DNA from: Rhodopseudomonas sp. P2A-2r
Lineage (GTDB): Bacteria; Pseudomonadota; Alphaproteobacteria; Rhizobiales; Xanthobacteraceae
NCBI RefSeq assembly: GCF_026015985.1
Contig: NZ_CP110389.1
Location: 3,628,001-3,692,000 of the forward strand
Reading direction: 5' to 3'
Length of the DNA: 64,000 nt
Shown here: positions 1-10,272 of the stretch, piece after piece
Numbering within the stretch: position 1 is the stretch's first letter
Layout of the letters: the number at the start of each line of letters is the position of its first letter
Notes under the pieces: model-generated
Databases searched by the model: none
Told to the model about the DNA's origin: nothing
What the model saw: the letters and a program-made list of their open reading frames with translations, nothing else
Translations under genes and position numbers: made by a program

Positions 1-2
1 GC

Positions 3-674
3 TGCCAGAAGCCTGTGCCGCTGTGCGTCTGCGACAGCATCACGCCGATCGAGAACAAGCTGAGCATCCTGATCCTGCAGCATCCGCAGGAGCAGGACCG
101 CGCGCTCGGCACCGCCCGGGTCGCCGCAGCCCATTTCAAGAACGCCGTGGTCAAGGTCGGCCTGTCGTGGCCGAGCCTGGCGAAGGCGCTCGGCCGTCCG
201 GTCCAGGACCAATCGCGCTGGGCCGTATTGTATCTCGGCTCCGCAAAGGTCGCCGACTTCGAGACCGACCGCGACATCCTGGCCATCGACCGCAAGGGCG
301 AAGCCGAGGAGAACCAGCGCGCGCTGCTCAAGGACATCCAGGGCATCGTGATCCTCGACGGCACCTGGAGCCAGGCCAAGGCGCTGTGGTGGCGCAACGC
401 CTGGATGCTGAAGCTGCAGCGGGTCATTCTCGGACCGGCAAAGCCATCGCTGTACGGCAAGCTGCGCAAGGAACCGCGCAAGGACGGGCTGTCCACCATC
501 GAGGCGGCGGGCATGCTGATCGCCCGGCTGGAAAAGCGCCCCGATGTCGAAGAAACCCTCAATGCGGCGTTCGAACGCATGCTGGCGACCTATCGCCAGG
601 CGCAAAGCACCATTCCGGAGCTGGCGCCGAAGCCAAAACCGAAACGTGACTACCGCCGCAAGAAGCGGGCCTGA
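3..674 (+). CDS. DTW-domain tRNA-uridine aminocarboxypropyltransferase (5' partial)
   Basis: The protein carries the D-G-T-W signature (DGTWSQAK, about residues 117-124 of the visible part) that names the DTW family. Family members (TapT/YfiP, Tsr3-related) transfer the aminocarboxypropyl group of S-adenosylmethionine to uridine in tRNA. The frame is open to the window edge and the first residues read CQKPVPLCVCD, the cysteine-rich motif of this family, so the true start lies upstream of base 1; an internal GTG at 15 would cut this motif. The C-terminus is lysine/arginine-rich (KPKPKRDYRRKKRA), a plausible RNA-binding tail. It stands alone, followed by tRNA-Cys. Family assignment is firm; the exact modified position is inferred from homologues. 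Confidence 0.85.
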   Translation, partial: CQKPVPLCVCDSITPIENKLSILILQHPQEQDRALGTARVAAAHFKNAVVKVGLSWPSLAKALGRPVQDQSRWAVLYLGSAKVADFETDRDILAIDRKGEAEENQRALLKDIQGIVILDGTWSQAKALWWRNAWMLKLQRVILGPAKPSLYGKLRKEPRKDGLSTIEAAGMLIARLEKRPDVEETLNAAFERMLATYRQAQSTIPELAPKPKPKRDYRRKKRA

Positions 675-824
675 CCGCTCGCTGGCCCCTCGGACGATCC
701 GACACCGGATGGTGCCGGGTCGGCACGGGAGAGGCCGGGGAGGGCCGCCATCCACGGCGGCTCAGGTAAGATTTCAGCGGGGCATTGCCTAAACGGCGAA
801 CCAACTGTAACAAAGCGCCAATGG

Positions 825-898
825 GGCCATGTGGCGGAGTGGTTACGCGCCGGTCTGCAAAACCGTTTATTCGGGTTCGATTCCCGACGTGGCCTCCA
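825..898 (+). tRNA. tRNA-Cys (anticodon GCA)
   Basis: A full cloverleaf is visible. The acceptor stem GGCCATG pairs with CGTGGCC (one G-U). The anticodon loop CTGCAAA has GCA at 857-859. The T-arm is CGGGTTCGATTCCCG, and CCA is encoded at 896-898. A hairpin (GCCTGTCTCTGGCAGGC, about 958-974) follows and may end the transcript. No integrase gene or att-like duplication is seen next to it. Confidence 0.97.
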
Positions 899-989
899 TC
901 ACTCCAACCGACATCTCAGGCTGAGGATCCGTGCTTTGCACGGGAGGCGGTTGAGTCGCCTGTCTCTGGCAGGCGACGCAACGAATGCG

Positions 990-1166
990 TCAGCAAGAGG
1001 CTTCCCAGCCGTCGGGGAACGGAACCAGCGGCCACGCGGTGCCATTGTCGTTGGCGGCCAGGGGAACCTCTGAGAAGAAGGTCTGCAGGCTGGCGAGATC
1101 CTGCGGATCCGGCTCCATTTCAGTCCTGACCATATCCAGCAAAAGTTCGAATTCAGCTTCGCTCAT
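990..1166 (-). CDS. Small hypothetical protein (58 aa)
   Basis: I do not recognise the family. The ATG at 1166 is preceded by a good ribosome binding site (CAGGGAG, 8 bases away), while the longer upstream reading has no such signal, so the short form is chosen. The product is acidic at the N-terminus (starts MSEAEFELLLDMV) with a predicted amphipathic helix and ends with a Trp/Pro-rich tail. It has codon bias like neighbouring genes. It lies between two tRNA genes with another small ORF in the same orientation upstream. Function unknown. Confidence 0.5.
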   Translation of the reverse strand: MSEAEFELLLDMVRTEMEPDPQDLASLQTFFSEVPLAANDNGTAWPLVPFPDGWEASC

Positions 1167-1386
1167 CGTCACGCTCCCTGTCTGGGCGCAACTTGGCGAA
1201 AAGCATTTGTGATGCCGTTGAATGGATCGCTCAAATTGTATCGATCCACACGCCGCAGACAGCTTGGTTACCGGCCTATTGCCGCAATCCCGAAAATGGT
1301 TCGATTCGGAAACGCCGAGCGCGCCGCTACACGCGCCGTCCTTCCAGACGCAGAATGCCTTCAATCCGCTGGAATCGGGCGCGCCG

Positions 1387-1560
1387 CTATTCGATGGGAA
1401 CCGCGAGTCGGCCGATCAACAGGGCAAGTTCGTCGAGGCGGTCGCTGTCGTGGGTTTGCACCGCTGCAGCCAGCCGGATCAGGCATTCGTCATCGCTGAC
1501 GAAGGGCAGGGAGGCAGGGTCGACGTGGGGGAGCGTGGATCGCGTCTGAATGGCCGGCAT
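1387..1560 (-). CDS. Small hypothetical protein (57 aa)
   Basis: A short ORF starting MPAIQTRSTLPH with a GAGG ribosome binding site about 8 bases before the ATG at 1560. The rest is rich in Leu, Asp and Ala and probably helical (CLIRLAAAVQTHDSDRLDELALLIGRL). There is no signal peptide or metal motif. It lies upstream of the 58-aa ORF in the same direction with a gap of about 220 bases holding no other gene. Function unknown; it could be a conserved small protein of this family of bacteria or a chance ORF. Confidence 0.4.
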   Translation of the reverse strand: MPAIQTRSTLPHVDPASLPFVSDDECLIRLAAAVQTHDSDRLDELALLIGRLAVPIE

Positions 1561-1823
1561 GAAATACCTCATTCGATCTGAAACTTCGCCTAGTCTCATG
1601 CCGGATTGCGACGTTTTGGCGATTCAATAATGGATTCGCCGGGGACGCGCCGCAGTCCCTTGTGGCCCAAGCGCATCCAACGACGCGGCAGAAAGGCCTG
1701 TAAAATCGAGTCTTTCTGCATTTTCCCAGCAAAAAAGACGCTTGTTGGGTGTCCGGGCATTTCCCGCTTTGCAACGCGAGAATGCTTTGTTATACGCTGC
1801 GGCCTGCGAAGCAATTCGCCTGT

Positions 1824-1898
1824 TCCCTGGTAGCTCAGTGGTAGAGCATTCGACTGTTAATCGAATGGTCGCTGGTTCGAATCCGGCCCGGGGAGCCA
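1824..1898 (+). tRNA. tRNA-Asn (anticodon GTT)
   Basis: The acceptor stem TCCCTGG pairs with CCGGGGA. The D-arm is TAGCTCAGTGGTAGAGCA, the anticodon loop CTGTTAA has GTT at 1856-1858, the T-arm contains GGTTCGAATCC, and GCCA closes the gene at 1895-1898. The complementary strand carries the well-known spurious ORF RAGFEPATIRLTVECST, which should not be annotated. Confidence 0.97.
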
Positions 1899-2022
1899 AA
1901 ATTTCCGTCACATGACCGGTCGCTGACCTCCGTGGCGTTGCCTTTCAAGCAACCTTGCATCAGACTTGGCACTGCCGTAATTCCTTGCTGAGGAAGTTAC
2001 AGCCACTTGCAAGGGATCGCCC

Positions 2023-2688
2023 ATGTCCGATTTTTCGACCGCCCGCCAGAAGATGGTTGATGGTCAGGTGCGTCCCAGCGATGTGACCGATCTCAGGATC
2101 ATCGACGCCATGCTGGCGGTGCCGCGCGAAGACTTCATCCCCGCCAGCCAGCGGGCGCTGGCCTATCTGGACATCGATCTCGACATCAGCGCGCCCGGCG
2201 CGGACAAGCGCTTCCTGATCAAGCCGGTGGTGCTGGCGCGGATGCTGCAGGCCGCCGACATCAAGCCAACCGATAATGTGCTGGTGGTCGGTTGCGCCAC
2301 CGGCTATTCGGCCGCCGTGGTGGCGAAGCTGGCCGCGCGGGTGACTGCGACCGAAGGCGGTCCGGCTCTGGTGGCCAAAGCCCGCGATTGCCTGGCGAAG
2401 CTCGGCTCGGCCAATGTCGAATGCGTGGCGGCTATGGCTGCCGATGGCTACGCCGCCAACGCCCCCTACGATGTGATCGTGCTGGTCGGCGCCACCGAGA
2501 TCGTCCCCGCGGGGCTGTACAAGCAGCTGGCGCCCGGTGGGCGACTGCTCGGCGTGTTTGCCATGGGCCTGCCGCAGCGCGCGATGATCGTCACCCACTC
2601 TCAGGATGATTTCGGAACCCGGGCGCTGTTCGATGCGGCAGTTCCGGTGCTGCCGGGGTTGGAGAAACGTCCGGCCTTCGTTTTCTAG
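2023..2688 (+). CDS. pcm: Protein-L-isoaspartate O-methyltransferase family protein
   Basis: The 221-residue protein begins MSDFSTARQKMVDGQVRPSDV, typical of the short alphaproteobacterial Pcm branch. The SAM-binding motif I is VLVVGCATGYSAAVVAKLA (about residues 86-104). The family methylates isoaspartyl residues in aged proteins, a cytosolic repair step. Note that motif I has VVGCATG where classical Pcm has E-I-G-x-G-x-G, so some activity differences are possible. The gene lies just before tolC in the same direction (a 216-base gap), a recurring arrangement in alphaproteobacteria. The ATG at 2023 follows AAGGGATC. Confidence 0.85.
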   Translation: MSDFSTARQKMVDGQVRPSDVTDLRIIDAMLAVPREDFIPASQRALAYLDIDLDISAPGADKRFLIKPVVLARMLQAADIKPTDNVLVVGCATGYSAAVVAKLAARVTATEGGPALVAKARDCLAKLGSANVECVAAMAADGYAANAPYDVIVLVGATEIVPAGLYKQLAPGGRLLGVFAMGLPQRAMIVTHSQDDFGTRALFDAAVPVLPGLEKRPAFVF

Positions 2689-2904
2689 GGGGACATAGAC
2701 CTGTATTGTGCGCGCGGCATTTCAAGTGTGGCTTGGATGTCCCAGCTGCCAAGTTTTCACAGGAATAAGCCACCGGAGCCGGCTCCCGGGGTTCCGTCTC
2801 GCGGTTGCGAGGAATATGGTGAGTGAAGACTCAAGACTTAACGACCCGGGTCCCGAGCCCGCATTGTGGCTCGGCCGGTGAACGGCATAGATGGAATACC
2901 TCGA

Positions 2905-4296
2905 ATGGGTGGCGTAAAAGTCCTTACCGGCGCTGCGACTGCGGCCCTCTTGCTGGCATTTGTCGGCGCTACGCCCGTCCGGGCCGATACGATCGAGGCT
3001 GCGCTGATCCGCGCCTACCAGAATAACCCCCAGCTCAATGCCCAGCGCGCCTCGGTGCGCGCCACTGACGAGAACGTTCCCCAGGCTCTGTCGGGCTATC
3101 GCCCTAAGGTCGCCGTGACCGCGAGCGCCGGCTACCAGTACACCGATGCCGTGGCCACCTCTCAGCTCGGCGCGTCTCATCTGACCGGCACACAGGTTCC
3201 GCGCTCCGTGGGCGCGACCGTGACGCAGACGCTGTTCAATGGCCAGCAGACCGCCAACCGCACCCGTGCCGCCGAAGGCCAGGTTTCGTCGGCTCGCGAA
3301 GGCCTGCGCGTTCTCGAGCAGTCGGTGATGCTGGCGGCCGCCACCATCTACATGGACTATCTGCGCGACTCAGCCACTTTGGAAGTTCAGCGCAGCAACG
3401 TCCGCGTGCTCGAGCAAACGCTGAAGCAGACCCGCGACCGCTTCAATGTCGGCGAAGTGACCCGCACCGACGTGGCACAATCGGAAGCGCAGCTTGCCGC
3501 TGGCCGCACGCAGCAGCTGACTGCCGAATCCACCCTGACCACCACGCGATCGAATTTTCGCCGCATCATCGGCAGCGAGCCGGTCGCGCTCGCTGCCGGT
3601 TCGCCGGTCGATCGCTTCCTGCCTTCGACCTTGCCTTCCGCCATCGACCTCGGCTTGACCGAGAACCCGAATGTGACCGCGGCAATGTTCGGCATCGACG
3701 TCAGCTTCCTCAACGTCAAGGTCAGTGAAGGCGCGCTGTTTCCGACTGTGACGCTGCAAGTCGGCGCGCAGCAGGCTTGGGAATCGTCGATCTCGAGTCC
3801 GCGCGGCTTCACGGCGTCTGCGGTGACCCAGATCTCGGTGCCGATCTATCAGGGCGGCGCCGAATACGCGCTGATCCGCCAGTCCAAGGAATCGCTCGCC
3901 CAGCAGCGTCTGGTGCTGGAACAGACCCGGGATCAGACCCGCGCCAGCGTGGTGCAGGCATGGGGACAGTTGCTGGCGGGCAGGGCGCAGGTGTCGTCGG
4001 CGCAGGCCCAGGTGTCGGCATCGGAAATCGCGCTCAATGGCGTGCGCGAGGAAGCCAAGGCCGGCCAGCGTACCACGCTGGACGTGTTGAATGCACAGCA
4101 GGCGCTGGTCAACGCGCGCGTTGCGCTGGTCACGGCCCAGCATGACCGCGTCGTGGCATCATATGCGGTGCTCAATGCGGTCGGCCGGCTGTCGCCGACC
4201 GTGCTCAAGCTCTCCACCACGGTCTACGATCCCAGCGTCCACTACCAGCAGGTGCGCGATAGCTGGGGCGGCGTGCGGACCCCCGACGGCCGCTGA
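2905..4296 (+). CDS. tolC: TolC family outer membrane efflux channel
   Basis: 463 residues from the ATG at 2905; an earlier in-frame ATG at 2866 would add 13 residues ahead of the signal peptide and is less likely. The signal peptide (MGGVKVLTGAATAALLLAF...PVRA) is followed by two homologous helical repeats typical of TolC: DTIEAALIRAYQNNPQLNAQRA at the N-terminus and a second OEP repeat in the latter half with GQRTTLDVLNAQQALVNAR. The trimer forms an outer-membrane and periplasmic tunnel used by type I secretion systems and RND/MFS pumps. No partner pump lies next to it. A strong hairpin follows the stop codon. Confidence 0.93.
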   Translation: MGGVKVLTGAATAALLLAFVGATPVRADTIEAALIRAYQNNPQLNAQRASVRATDENVPQALSGYRPKVAVTASAGYQYTDAVATSQLGASHLTGTQVPRSVGATVTQTLFNGQQTANRTRAAEGQVSSAREGLRVLEQSVMLAAATIYMDYLRDSATLEVQRSNVRVLEQTLKQTRDRFNVGEVTRTDVAQSEAQLAAGRTQQLTAESTLTTTRSNFRRIIGSEPVALAAGSPVDRFLPSTLPSAIDLGLTENPNVTAAMFGIDVSFLNVKVSEGALFPTVTLQVGAQQAWESSISSPRGFTASAVTQISVPIYQGGAEYALIRQSKESLAQQRLVLEQTRDQTRASVVQAWGQLLAGRAQVSSAQAQVSASEIALNGVREEAKAGQRTTLDVLNAQQALVNARVALVTAQHDRVVASYAVLNAVGRLSPTVLKLSTTVYDPSVHYQQVRDSWGGVRTPDGR

Positions 4297-4314
4297 GCGA
4301 CGTTCGGCGGCTGC

Positions 4315-4342
4315 GCAAAGGGCTGTCCGCACAGCCCTTTGC
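4315..4342 (+). terminator. Hairpin after tolC, likely transcription terminator
   Basis: A perfect 12-bp inverted repeat GCAAAGGGCTGT - CCGC - ACAGCCCTTTGC begins 18 bases after the tolC stop. Only a short, mixed T run follows, so it may end transcription inefficiently or act mainly in mRNA stability. Confidence 0.6.
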
Positions 4343-4554
4343 TTGCAATCGATTGTTGCGATGACGTAACTTTCCCTCAGGTAGCAAGGCGATTCGACGC
4401 GCGATCGGCGTGACATGCGCTTGGTCGGGCATTGCTTGATCTGGGGACAAGTCGGGCTGGCGCGATGAAAAGCCCGCCCGCACATCGAGAACCGGCAAAT
4501 CGAGCCTCGTCTGGTGTAAATGTGGACGAGGATGTTGATGATGTGGAGTCGGAC

Positions 4555-5312
4555 ATGACGCAGCCTGCAAAGGTCCAGGAACCCTCCATGGAGGAGATTC
4601 TGGCGTCAATCCGACGCATCATCGCCGATGACGAAGCCAAGCCCGTCGCCGCTGAGCCTGTACCCGCGCCGCAACCGGTGAAGCCGGAACCGCCGAAGCC
4701 CGCAGCCGTCGCGCCGAAGCCTGCGGCGATGACCAACATTCCTCCGTCGGCCATTCCCGCTGCGCAGGCCGCCGTCGCAAAGGCCGCGCCGCCTGTGCCC
4801 AAGCCGGCACCGGCGCCGGAGCCTGCGGCTACCAACGGGCAGGACGACATTGACGCTCTGCTGGCCGGTCTCGATGCCGCCACGACCGAGGAGGAGGTCC
4901 GGCCGCCGCTGCCCGACGGCGACGTGTTCGAATTGACAGACGACATGGTGCTGCCTGATCCGGAGCCCGAACCTGCTTTCCAGCACGTCGAGCCCGAGGA
5001 CGACCTGGAATTCGCCGAAGCGGTCGCCGCAACTACCGAGCGCCCGCGGTCACCGGTATTCGATCCGCCGTCTTACGACCCGCCGCCGGCGCCCAGCAGC
5101 AGATACTGTCGCATTCTACCGTATCGGCCGTGGAATCTGCCTTCAACACGCTGGCCAATACAGTGCTGAGCAACAACGCCCGTACGCTGGAGGATCTCGT
5201 CAAGGAGATGCTGCGGCCGATGCTGAAGTCCTGGCTCGACGACAATCTGCCTGGTCTGGTCGAGCGCATCGTCAAGGCCGAAATCGAGCGGGTTTCGCGC
5301 GGCGGCCGTTAG
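4555..5312 (+). pseudogene. popZ: Pole-organising protein PopZ (DUF2497), frame broken by one base
   Basis: The start MTQPAKVQEPSMEEILASI carries the conserved N-terminal helix of PopZ, which binds client proteins at the cell pole. A long Pro/Ala/Glu-rich acidic linker follows. The conserved C-terminal oligomerisation segment (AFNTLANTVLSNNARTLEDL ... AEIERVSRGGR) is present but in another frame. The first frame runs through 5095 into non-family sequence and stops at 5169, while the family sequence resumes as QQQILSHSTVSAVESAF from about 5091 in the frame one base back. Restoring one base near 5087-5094 (CCGGCGCCCAG) gives a 252-residue protein of normal architecture. The ATG at 4555 follows GTGGAGTCGGAC. 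The gene precedes valS. Identity is firm; whether the break is real is open. Confidence 0.85.
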
Positions 5313-5384
5313 TCGCCCGGGAGCCCGCCACCGCTCCATGCTGCCTTTGTCTGGCCGCTGCGGCCAATTATACCTGCCATCATG

Positions 5385-5413
5385 TTGACTTGGCGCCCGC
5401 TGGCGGGTTTCTA
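5385..5413 (+). promoter_or_regulatory. Possible promoter of valS
   Basis: TTGACT (5385-5390) and TTTCTA (5408-5413) are 17 bases apart, about 70 bases before the valS start. The -10 element is weak, so this is a suggestion from spacing only. Confidence 0.25.
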
Positions 5414-5482
5414 GCGCGTTCGGCCTGCGCACCCGCCAAGGTGTCGAGAAGGCGCCGAAAACTCCTGACCGATTGAATTGTC

Positions 5483-8356
5483 ATGATCGAAAAGACCTAT
5501 CAGCCCGCAGATATCGAAGGCCGCATGGCCGCCGCTTGGGAACAGGCCGGTGCGTTCAAGGCCGGACGCGCGGACCGCATCGACGCCGAGCCCTATACGA
5601 TCGTGATCCCGCCGCCCAATGTGACAGGCTCTCTGCACATGGGTCATGCGCTGAACAACACGCTGCAGGACGTGCTGTGCCGCTTCGAGCGCATGCGCGG
5701 CCGCGACGTGCTGTGGCAGCCCGGCACCGACCACGCCGGCATCGCCACTCAGATGGTGGTCGAGCGCCAGCTGATGGAGCGCAAGGAGCCCGGTCGCCGC
5801 GACATGGGCCGCGAGAAGTTTCTCGAGCGCGTCTGGCAATGGAAGGCCGAGAGCGGCGGCGTCATCGTCAATCAGCTGAAGCGCCTCGGTGCCTCCTGCG
5901 ACTGGTCGCGCGAGCGTTTTACGATGGACGAGGGGCTGTCCCGCGCCGTCGTGAAAGTGTTCGTGCAACTGCACCGCGAAGGCCTGATCTACAAGGACAA
6001 GCGTCTGGTCAACTGGGATCCGAAGCTGCTCACCGCGATCTCCGATCTCGAAGTGCAGCAGATCGAGGTCAAGGGAAACCTGTGGCATCTGCGCTATCCG
6101 CTGCAGGGCAAGACATTCGATCCCGACGACGCCAGCACCTTCATCGTGGTCGCCACCACGCGCCCGGAAACCATGCTCGGCGACAGCGCCGTGGCGGTGA
6201 ACCCCGACGATGAACGCTACACCCACCTGATCGGCAAGCATGTCGTGCTGCCGCTGGTCGGCCGCCTCATTCCAATCGTCGCCGACGAATATTCCGACCC
6301 CGAAAAGGGGTCCGGTGCCGTCAAGATCACCCCGGCGCACGACTTCAACGACTTCGAAGTTGGCCGCCGGCACAACCTGCCGCAGATCAGCATTCTCGAC
6401 ACCGAGGGCCGGCTGGCGCTCGAGGACAACGAGGACTATTTGCGCGGTCTGCCCGTTGGCTCCGAGCAACTGGTCGATGAGTTGAACGGCATGGAGCGCT
6501 TCGCCGCGCGAAAAAGCATTCTGGTGCGGCTGGAGGATTTCGGCTTTCTCGAGAAGGTCGAGCCCAACACCCACATGGTGCCTCACGGCGATCGCTCCGG
6601 CGTGGTCATCGAGCCCTATCTGACTGACCAGTGGTACGTCGATGCCAAGACCATGGCACAGCCGGCGATCGCCGCGGTGCGCTCGGGCGAAACAACCTTC
6701 GTGCCCAAGAACTGGGAGAAGACCTACTTCGAGTGGATGGAGAACATCCAGCCCTGGTGCATCTCGCGCCAGCTGTGGTGGGGCCATCAGATCCCGGCCT
6801 GGTACGGACCGGACGGCAAGGTGTTCGTCGCCGAAACCGAGGAAGAAGCTGTCGGGAACGCGCTCGGCTATTACGTCGAGCAGGAAGTCATTACCGCAGA
6901 GCAGGGCCATGACATGGCACTAGATCCGGAGAAGCGCGCCGGCTTCATCACGCGTGATGAAGACGTGCTCGACACCTGGTTCTCGTCGGCGCTGTGGCCG
7001 TTCTCGACGCTCGGCTGGCCCGACGATACCACCGACGTGGAGCGCTACTACCCGACCAACGTGCTGGTCACCGGCTTCGACATCATCTTTTTCTGGGTCG
7101 CCCGGATGATGATGATGGGCATGCACTTCATGAAGGAAGTGCCGTTCCCGACGGTCTACATCCACGCCCTCGTCCGCGACGAGAAGGGCGCCAAGATGTC
7201 GAAGTCGAAGGGCAACGTCATCGACCCCCTGCACCTGATCGACGATTACGGCGCCGATGCGCTGCGCTTCACGCTGGCCGCCATGGCCGCGCAGGGCCGC
7301 GATATCAAGCTGGCGCCGCAACGCGTCGAGGGTTACCGCAACTTCGCGACCAAGCTGTGGAACGCGTGCCGCTTCGCGGAGATGAACGAGTGCTTCCTGC
7401 CGCCGGATTTCGATCCGACCAAGGCAACCGAAGTGGTCAATCGCTGGATCGCGCACGAGACCGCACGCGCCACCCGTGAGATCACCGAAGCCATCGAAGC
7501 CTATCGCTTCAACGACGCTGCCGGCGCCGCCTATCGCTTCGTCTGGAACGTGTATTGCGACTGGTACCTCGAACTGGCCAAGCCGGTGATGATGGGCGAG
7601 GATTCGCCCGCCAAGACCGAGACCCGCGCCATGGTCGCGTGGGCGCGCGACGAGATCCTCAAGTTGCTGCATCCGTTCATGCCCTTCATCACCGAAGAGC
7701 TGTGGGCGGTGACCGCGCCGCGCTCGGGCCTGCTGGCGCTGGCGCCGTGGCCGCTGAAGGCGCGCGGCCTGACCCAGGAGCAGGAAGCGCTGATGATCGC
7801 CACTGCCGCCAGCGATCCGCTGGTGACGCCGATCCTGATGGCCACGCCGGATCCCGTGGCCGACTTCCGCGATGACGCCGCTGAAGCCGAGATCGGCTGG
7901 GTGGTCGATCTGGTCACCGCGGTGCGCTCGGTGCGTGCCGAGATGAACATCACCCCGGCGACCTTGACGCCGCTGGTGCTGGCCGGCGCCTCCGCCGAGA
8001 CCCAGGCGCGCGCGGTGCGCTGGAGCGACGTGATCAAGCGGCTGGCACGCCTCGGCGAGGTGTCATCGGCCGATCGTGCCCCCGACGGCTCGGTGCAACT
8101 GCTCATCCGCGGCGAAGTCGTCGCACTGCCCCTGAAGGGCGTGATCGATGTCGGCGCCGAACAGGCGCGACTCGCCAAGGAACTGGCCAAGGCCGAGGCC
8201 GACATCAAGCGCGTCGATGCCAAGCTCTCCAACGAGAAATTCGTCGCCAACGCGCCGGAGGAGATCGTCGAGGAAGAGAAGGAAAAGCGCGCCGAGGCCG
8301 TGGCCCGCAAGGAAAAGGTGCTGGAGGCCATGGAGCGGCTCAAGAGCGCGGTGTAA
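5483..8356 (+). CDS. valS: Valine--tRNA ligase
   Basis: The 957-residue enzyme charges tRNA-Val with valine in the cytosol. The class I signatures are clear: HMGH at residues 52-55 ([13 protein letters not shown]) and KMSKS at about 571. Between them lies the editing insertion with [10 protein letters not shown] and [12 protein letters not shown]. The C-terminus has the coiled-coil arm of ValRS ([20 protein letters not shown] ... [15 protein letters not shown]). Length is typical of the bacterial enzyme. The ATG at 5483 follows the popZ gene by 170 bases, with a weak promoter-like sequence in the gap, so it is probably transcribed on its own. The antisense strand is almost free of stops but codes nothing recognisable. 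Confidence 0.97.
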   Translation: MIEKTYQPADIEGRMAAAWEQAGAFKAGRADRIDAEPYTIVIPPPNVTGSLHMGHALNNTLQDVLCRFERMRGRDVLWQPGTDHAGIATQMVVERQLMERKEPGRRDMGREKFLERVWQWKAESGGVIVNQLKRLGASCDWSRERFTMDEGLSRAVVKVFVQLHREGLIYKDKRLVNWDPKLLTAISDLEVQQIEVKGNLWHLRYPLQGKTFDPDDASTFIVVATTRPETMLGDSAVAVNPDDERYTHLIGKHVVLPLVGRLIPIVADEYSDPEKGSGAVKITPAHDFNDFEVGRRHNLPQISILDTEGRLALEDNEDYLRGLPVGSEQLVDELNGMERFAARKSILVRLEDFGFLEKVEPNTHMVPHGDRSGVVIEPYLTDQWYVDAKTMAQPAIAAVRSGETTFVPKNWEKTYFEWMENIQPWCISRQLWWGHQIPAWYGPDGKVFVAETEEEAVGNALGYYVEQEVITAEQGHDMALDPEKRAGFITRDEDVLDTWFSSALWPFSTLGWPDDTTDVERYYPTNVLVTGFDIIFFWVARMMMMGMHFMKEVPFPTVYIHALVRDEKGAKMSKSKGNVIDPLHLIDDYGADALRFTLAAMAAQGRDIKLAPQRVEGYRNFATKLWNACRFAEMNECFLPPDFDPTKATEVVNRWIAHETARATREITEAIEAYRFNDAAGAAYRFVWNVYCDWYLELAKPVMMGEDSPAKTETRAMVAWARDEILKLLHPFMPFITEELWAVTAPRSGLLALAPWPLKARGLTQEQEALMIATAASDPLVTPILMATPDPVADFRDDAAEAEIGWVVDLVTAVRSVRAEMNITPATLTPLVLAGASAETQARAVRWSDVIKRLARLGEVSSADRAPDGSVQLLIRGEVVALPLKGVIDVGAEQARLAKELAKAEADIKRVDAKLSNEKFVANAPEEIVEEEKEKRAEAVARKEKVLEAMERLKSAV

Positions 8357-8369
8357 AGCTACTCTCGTG

Positions 8370-8519
8370 CCCCGGACGCTGCGCAGTACGTCTCGAAGCG
8401 ACGTGGTGCGCTGCAGATCCGGGGCCGTTGCGGACGCTGTCGCCCGTGACGGTCCCGGCTCTGCGGAGCAGCGTTGTCGGCGAAGCTTCGCTTCGCCTGC
8501 GCTGCACCGCGTCCGGGAC
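8370..8519. repeat. Dispersed intergenic repeat, copy A
   Basis: Starts CCCCGGACGCTGCGCAG and ends CTGCACCGCGTCCGGGA, with internal GCGCTGCAGATCCGGGGCC and CTGCGGAGCAGCG. The same end pieces and internal blocks recur at about 10735-10899, 25169-25319 and 46042-46178. The outer ends (CCCCGGACGC / GCGTCCGGGA) are inverted repeats, so the whole unit can fold. It fills the gap between the convergent valS and glycosylase genes. Confidence 0.8.
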
Positions 8520-8528
8520 AAGACAGCC

Positions 8529-9152
8529 TCACTTCGAAAACGGCTTGCTCAGAAACTTCGAGCCTTTCAGCCCGTAGCGCCACGGCAGTTCCACCGCTTT
8601 GGTGAGGCCGATGCGCGTCCCGGATATCACCTCGGGCGCCTCGGTCCGCGCCAGAATGTCGAATGGCGGGGCGTCCAGCGCCAGCCCGTTATGGGCATGG
8701 GTGATCCCCAAGGCCTGACACAGTTTTCCCGGCCCCGAGCACAGCAACCGCTCGTCCTCAAGCCCGCGCCGCAATTGCATCTCGCCGATTCCGAACGTCG
8801 GCTGCAGGGCGCGGATCAGCACGGCGCTGGCCGAGCCCTCCTTCTCGCAGACGAAATTGACGCACCAGTGGATGCCGTAGGAGCGGTAGACATAGACAAA
8901 GCCGGGTGGCCCGAACATCACCATGTTGCGCGGCGTCGGCCCGTTGAACGAATGCGCCGCCGGGTCGGTGTGGTGGTAGGCCTCGACCTCGACGATGATA
9001 CCGCCGACGCCGTTGACCAGCAGCGTGGCACCGATCAGCTCGGGCGCCACCTCATGAACGCTGCGCGCGAAGAAGCCGCGCTTGAGCGGCTTTCCCAGGC
9101 CCTTTGCAGGGGCGGGAGCGGTTCGACTTGGGACTCTTGGGCTTTGAGGCAT
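8529..9152 (-). CDS. 3-methyladenine DNA glycosylase (MPG/AAG family)
   Basis: 207 residues. Family hallmarks seen are [32 protein letters not shown] (about residues 38-69), the [19 protein letters not shown] block, and [13 protein letters not shown] near residue 140. The family removes alkylated purines (3-methyladenine, hypoxanthine) from DNA as the first step of base excision repair. The first 25 residues are basic and Pro-rich, and the start is not supported by a clear ribosome binding site, so a shorter form beginning near residue 26 is possible. It is divergent from lipA. Confidence 0.92.
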   Translation of the reverse strand: MPQSPRVPSRTAPAPAKGLGKPLKRGFFARSVHEVAPELIGATLLVNGVGGIIVEVEAYHHTDPAAHSFNGPTPRNMVMFGPPGFVYVYRSYGIHWCVNFVCEKEGSASAVLIRALQPTFGIGEMQLRRGLEDERLLCSGPGKLCQALGITHAHNGLALDAPPFDILARTEAPEVISGTRIGLTKAVELPWRYGLKGSKFLSKPFSK

Positions 9153-9303
9153 TCAATTGGGCTTGCAAGGGCTTGGCAGGCATGAAGGGCCGACGGGTGC
9201 GGCAGGGCATCCGGCATGCTAATGACCAAGCCACGGCAAGGCGAGTGGGTTGCGGGTCACGGCGCGGCGGATTACCTAGAGTTTCACTCAGAATGGACAG
9301 TCA

Positions 9304-10263
9304 ATGGTCGTCGTCCTCGATACGGTTTCCACCAACCAGTTGCGCCCGCGTCACCCCGAAAAGGTGAACCGGCCGGATTCGGCCTCGCCGCCGAAACCGG
9401 ACTGGATCCGGGTTCGCGCGCCGACCACGCGCGGCTATGGCGACACCCGCAAGATCGTCAAGGAAAACGGCCTGGTCACCGTCTGCGAGGAGGCTGGCTG
9501 CCCCAATATCGGCGAGTGCTGGGACAAGAAGCACGCCACCTTCATGATCATGGGGGACACGTGCACGCGCGCCTGTGCGTTCTGCAACGTCAAGACCGGG
9601 ATGCCCGGGGCGCTCGACGCGGCGGAGCCGGAGCATGTGGCGCTGGCGGTGTCGAAGCTGGGCTTGCATCACGTGGTCATCACCTCGGTCGACCGCGACG
9701 ACCTCGCCGATGGCGGCGCCGAGCACTTTGCCCAGACCATCCGCGCCATCCGCGCGGCATGCCCGACCACCACCATCGAGATCCTGACGCCGGACTTTTT
9801 GCGCAAGCCGGGCGCGATGGAGATCGTTGTCGCAGCCAAGCCGGATGTCTTCAACCACAATCTGGAGACGGTGCCGTCGGGCTATCTGACGGTACGGCCC
9901 GGCGCGCGATATTTCCATTCGATTCGCCTGCTGCAGAAGGTCAAGGAGATCGACCCGACCATCTTCACCAAATCGGGAATCATGGTCGGGCTCGGCGAGC
10001 AGCGCCATGAGGTGCTGCAGGTGATGGACGACCTGCGTTCGGCAGACGTCGACTTCCTGACCATCGGCCAGTACCTGCAGCCGACGCGAAAACATCACGC
10101 GGTCATGCGTTACGTCACTCCCGACGAATTCGCCGGCTATGAGAAGGTCGCCTATACCAAGGGCTTCCTGATGGTGTCGGCGAGTCCGCTGACGCGCTCG
10201 TCGCACCACGCCGGCGAGGATTTTGCAAAACTGCAGGCGGCACGCGCTGCACTCGCGCGCTGA
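9304..10263 (+). CDS. lipA: Lipoyl synthase
   Basis: 319 residues. It has both cluster motifs of LipA: the auxiliary iron-sulfur motif [12 protein letters not shown] (C61, C66, C72) and the radical-SAM motif CTRACAFC (C87, C91, C94). The enzyme inserts two sulfur atoms into octanoyl groups on the E2 subunits of pyruvate and 2-oxoglutarate dehydrogenases and on GcvH. The C-terminal [14 protein letters not shown] block is also conserved. The next gene starts 9 bases after its stop, so the two form an operon. The 151-base gap upstream is shared with the divergent glycosylase. Confidence 0.97.
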   Translation: MVVVLDTVSTNQLRPRHPEKVNRPDSASPPKPDWIRVRAPTTRGYGDTRKIVKENGLVTVCEEAGCPNIGECWDKKHATFMIMGDTCTRACAFCNVKTGMPGALDAAEPEHVALAVSKLGLHHVVITSVDRDDLADGGAEHFAQTIRAIRAACPTTTIEILTPDFLRKPGAMEIVVAAKPDVFNHNLETVPSGYLTVRPGARYFHSIRLLQKVKEIDPTIFTKSGIMVGLGEQRHEVLQVMDDLRSADVDFLTIGQYLQPTRKHHAVMRYVTPDEFAGYEKVAYTKGFLMVSASPLTRSSHHAGEDFAKLQAARAALAR

Positions 10264-10272
10264 GACGATCCG

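Noticed and set aside
825..1898. Integration site at tRNA-Cys or tRNA-Asn
   Set aside because: No integrase and no duplicated tRNA 3' end near either gene.
1624..1911. Minus-strand ORF with RAGFEPATIRLTVECST
   Set aside because: This is the antisense of tRNA-Asn, a well-known spurious protein motif.
5411..6910. Long minus-strand ORF (499 codons) over valS
   Set aside because: It is an antisense reading of valS; the sequence has no recognisable family and valS is certain on the other strand. Long shadow frames are common at this GC content.
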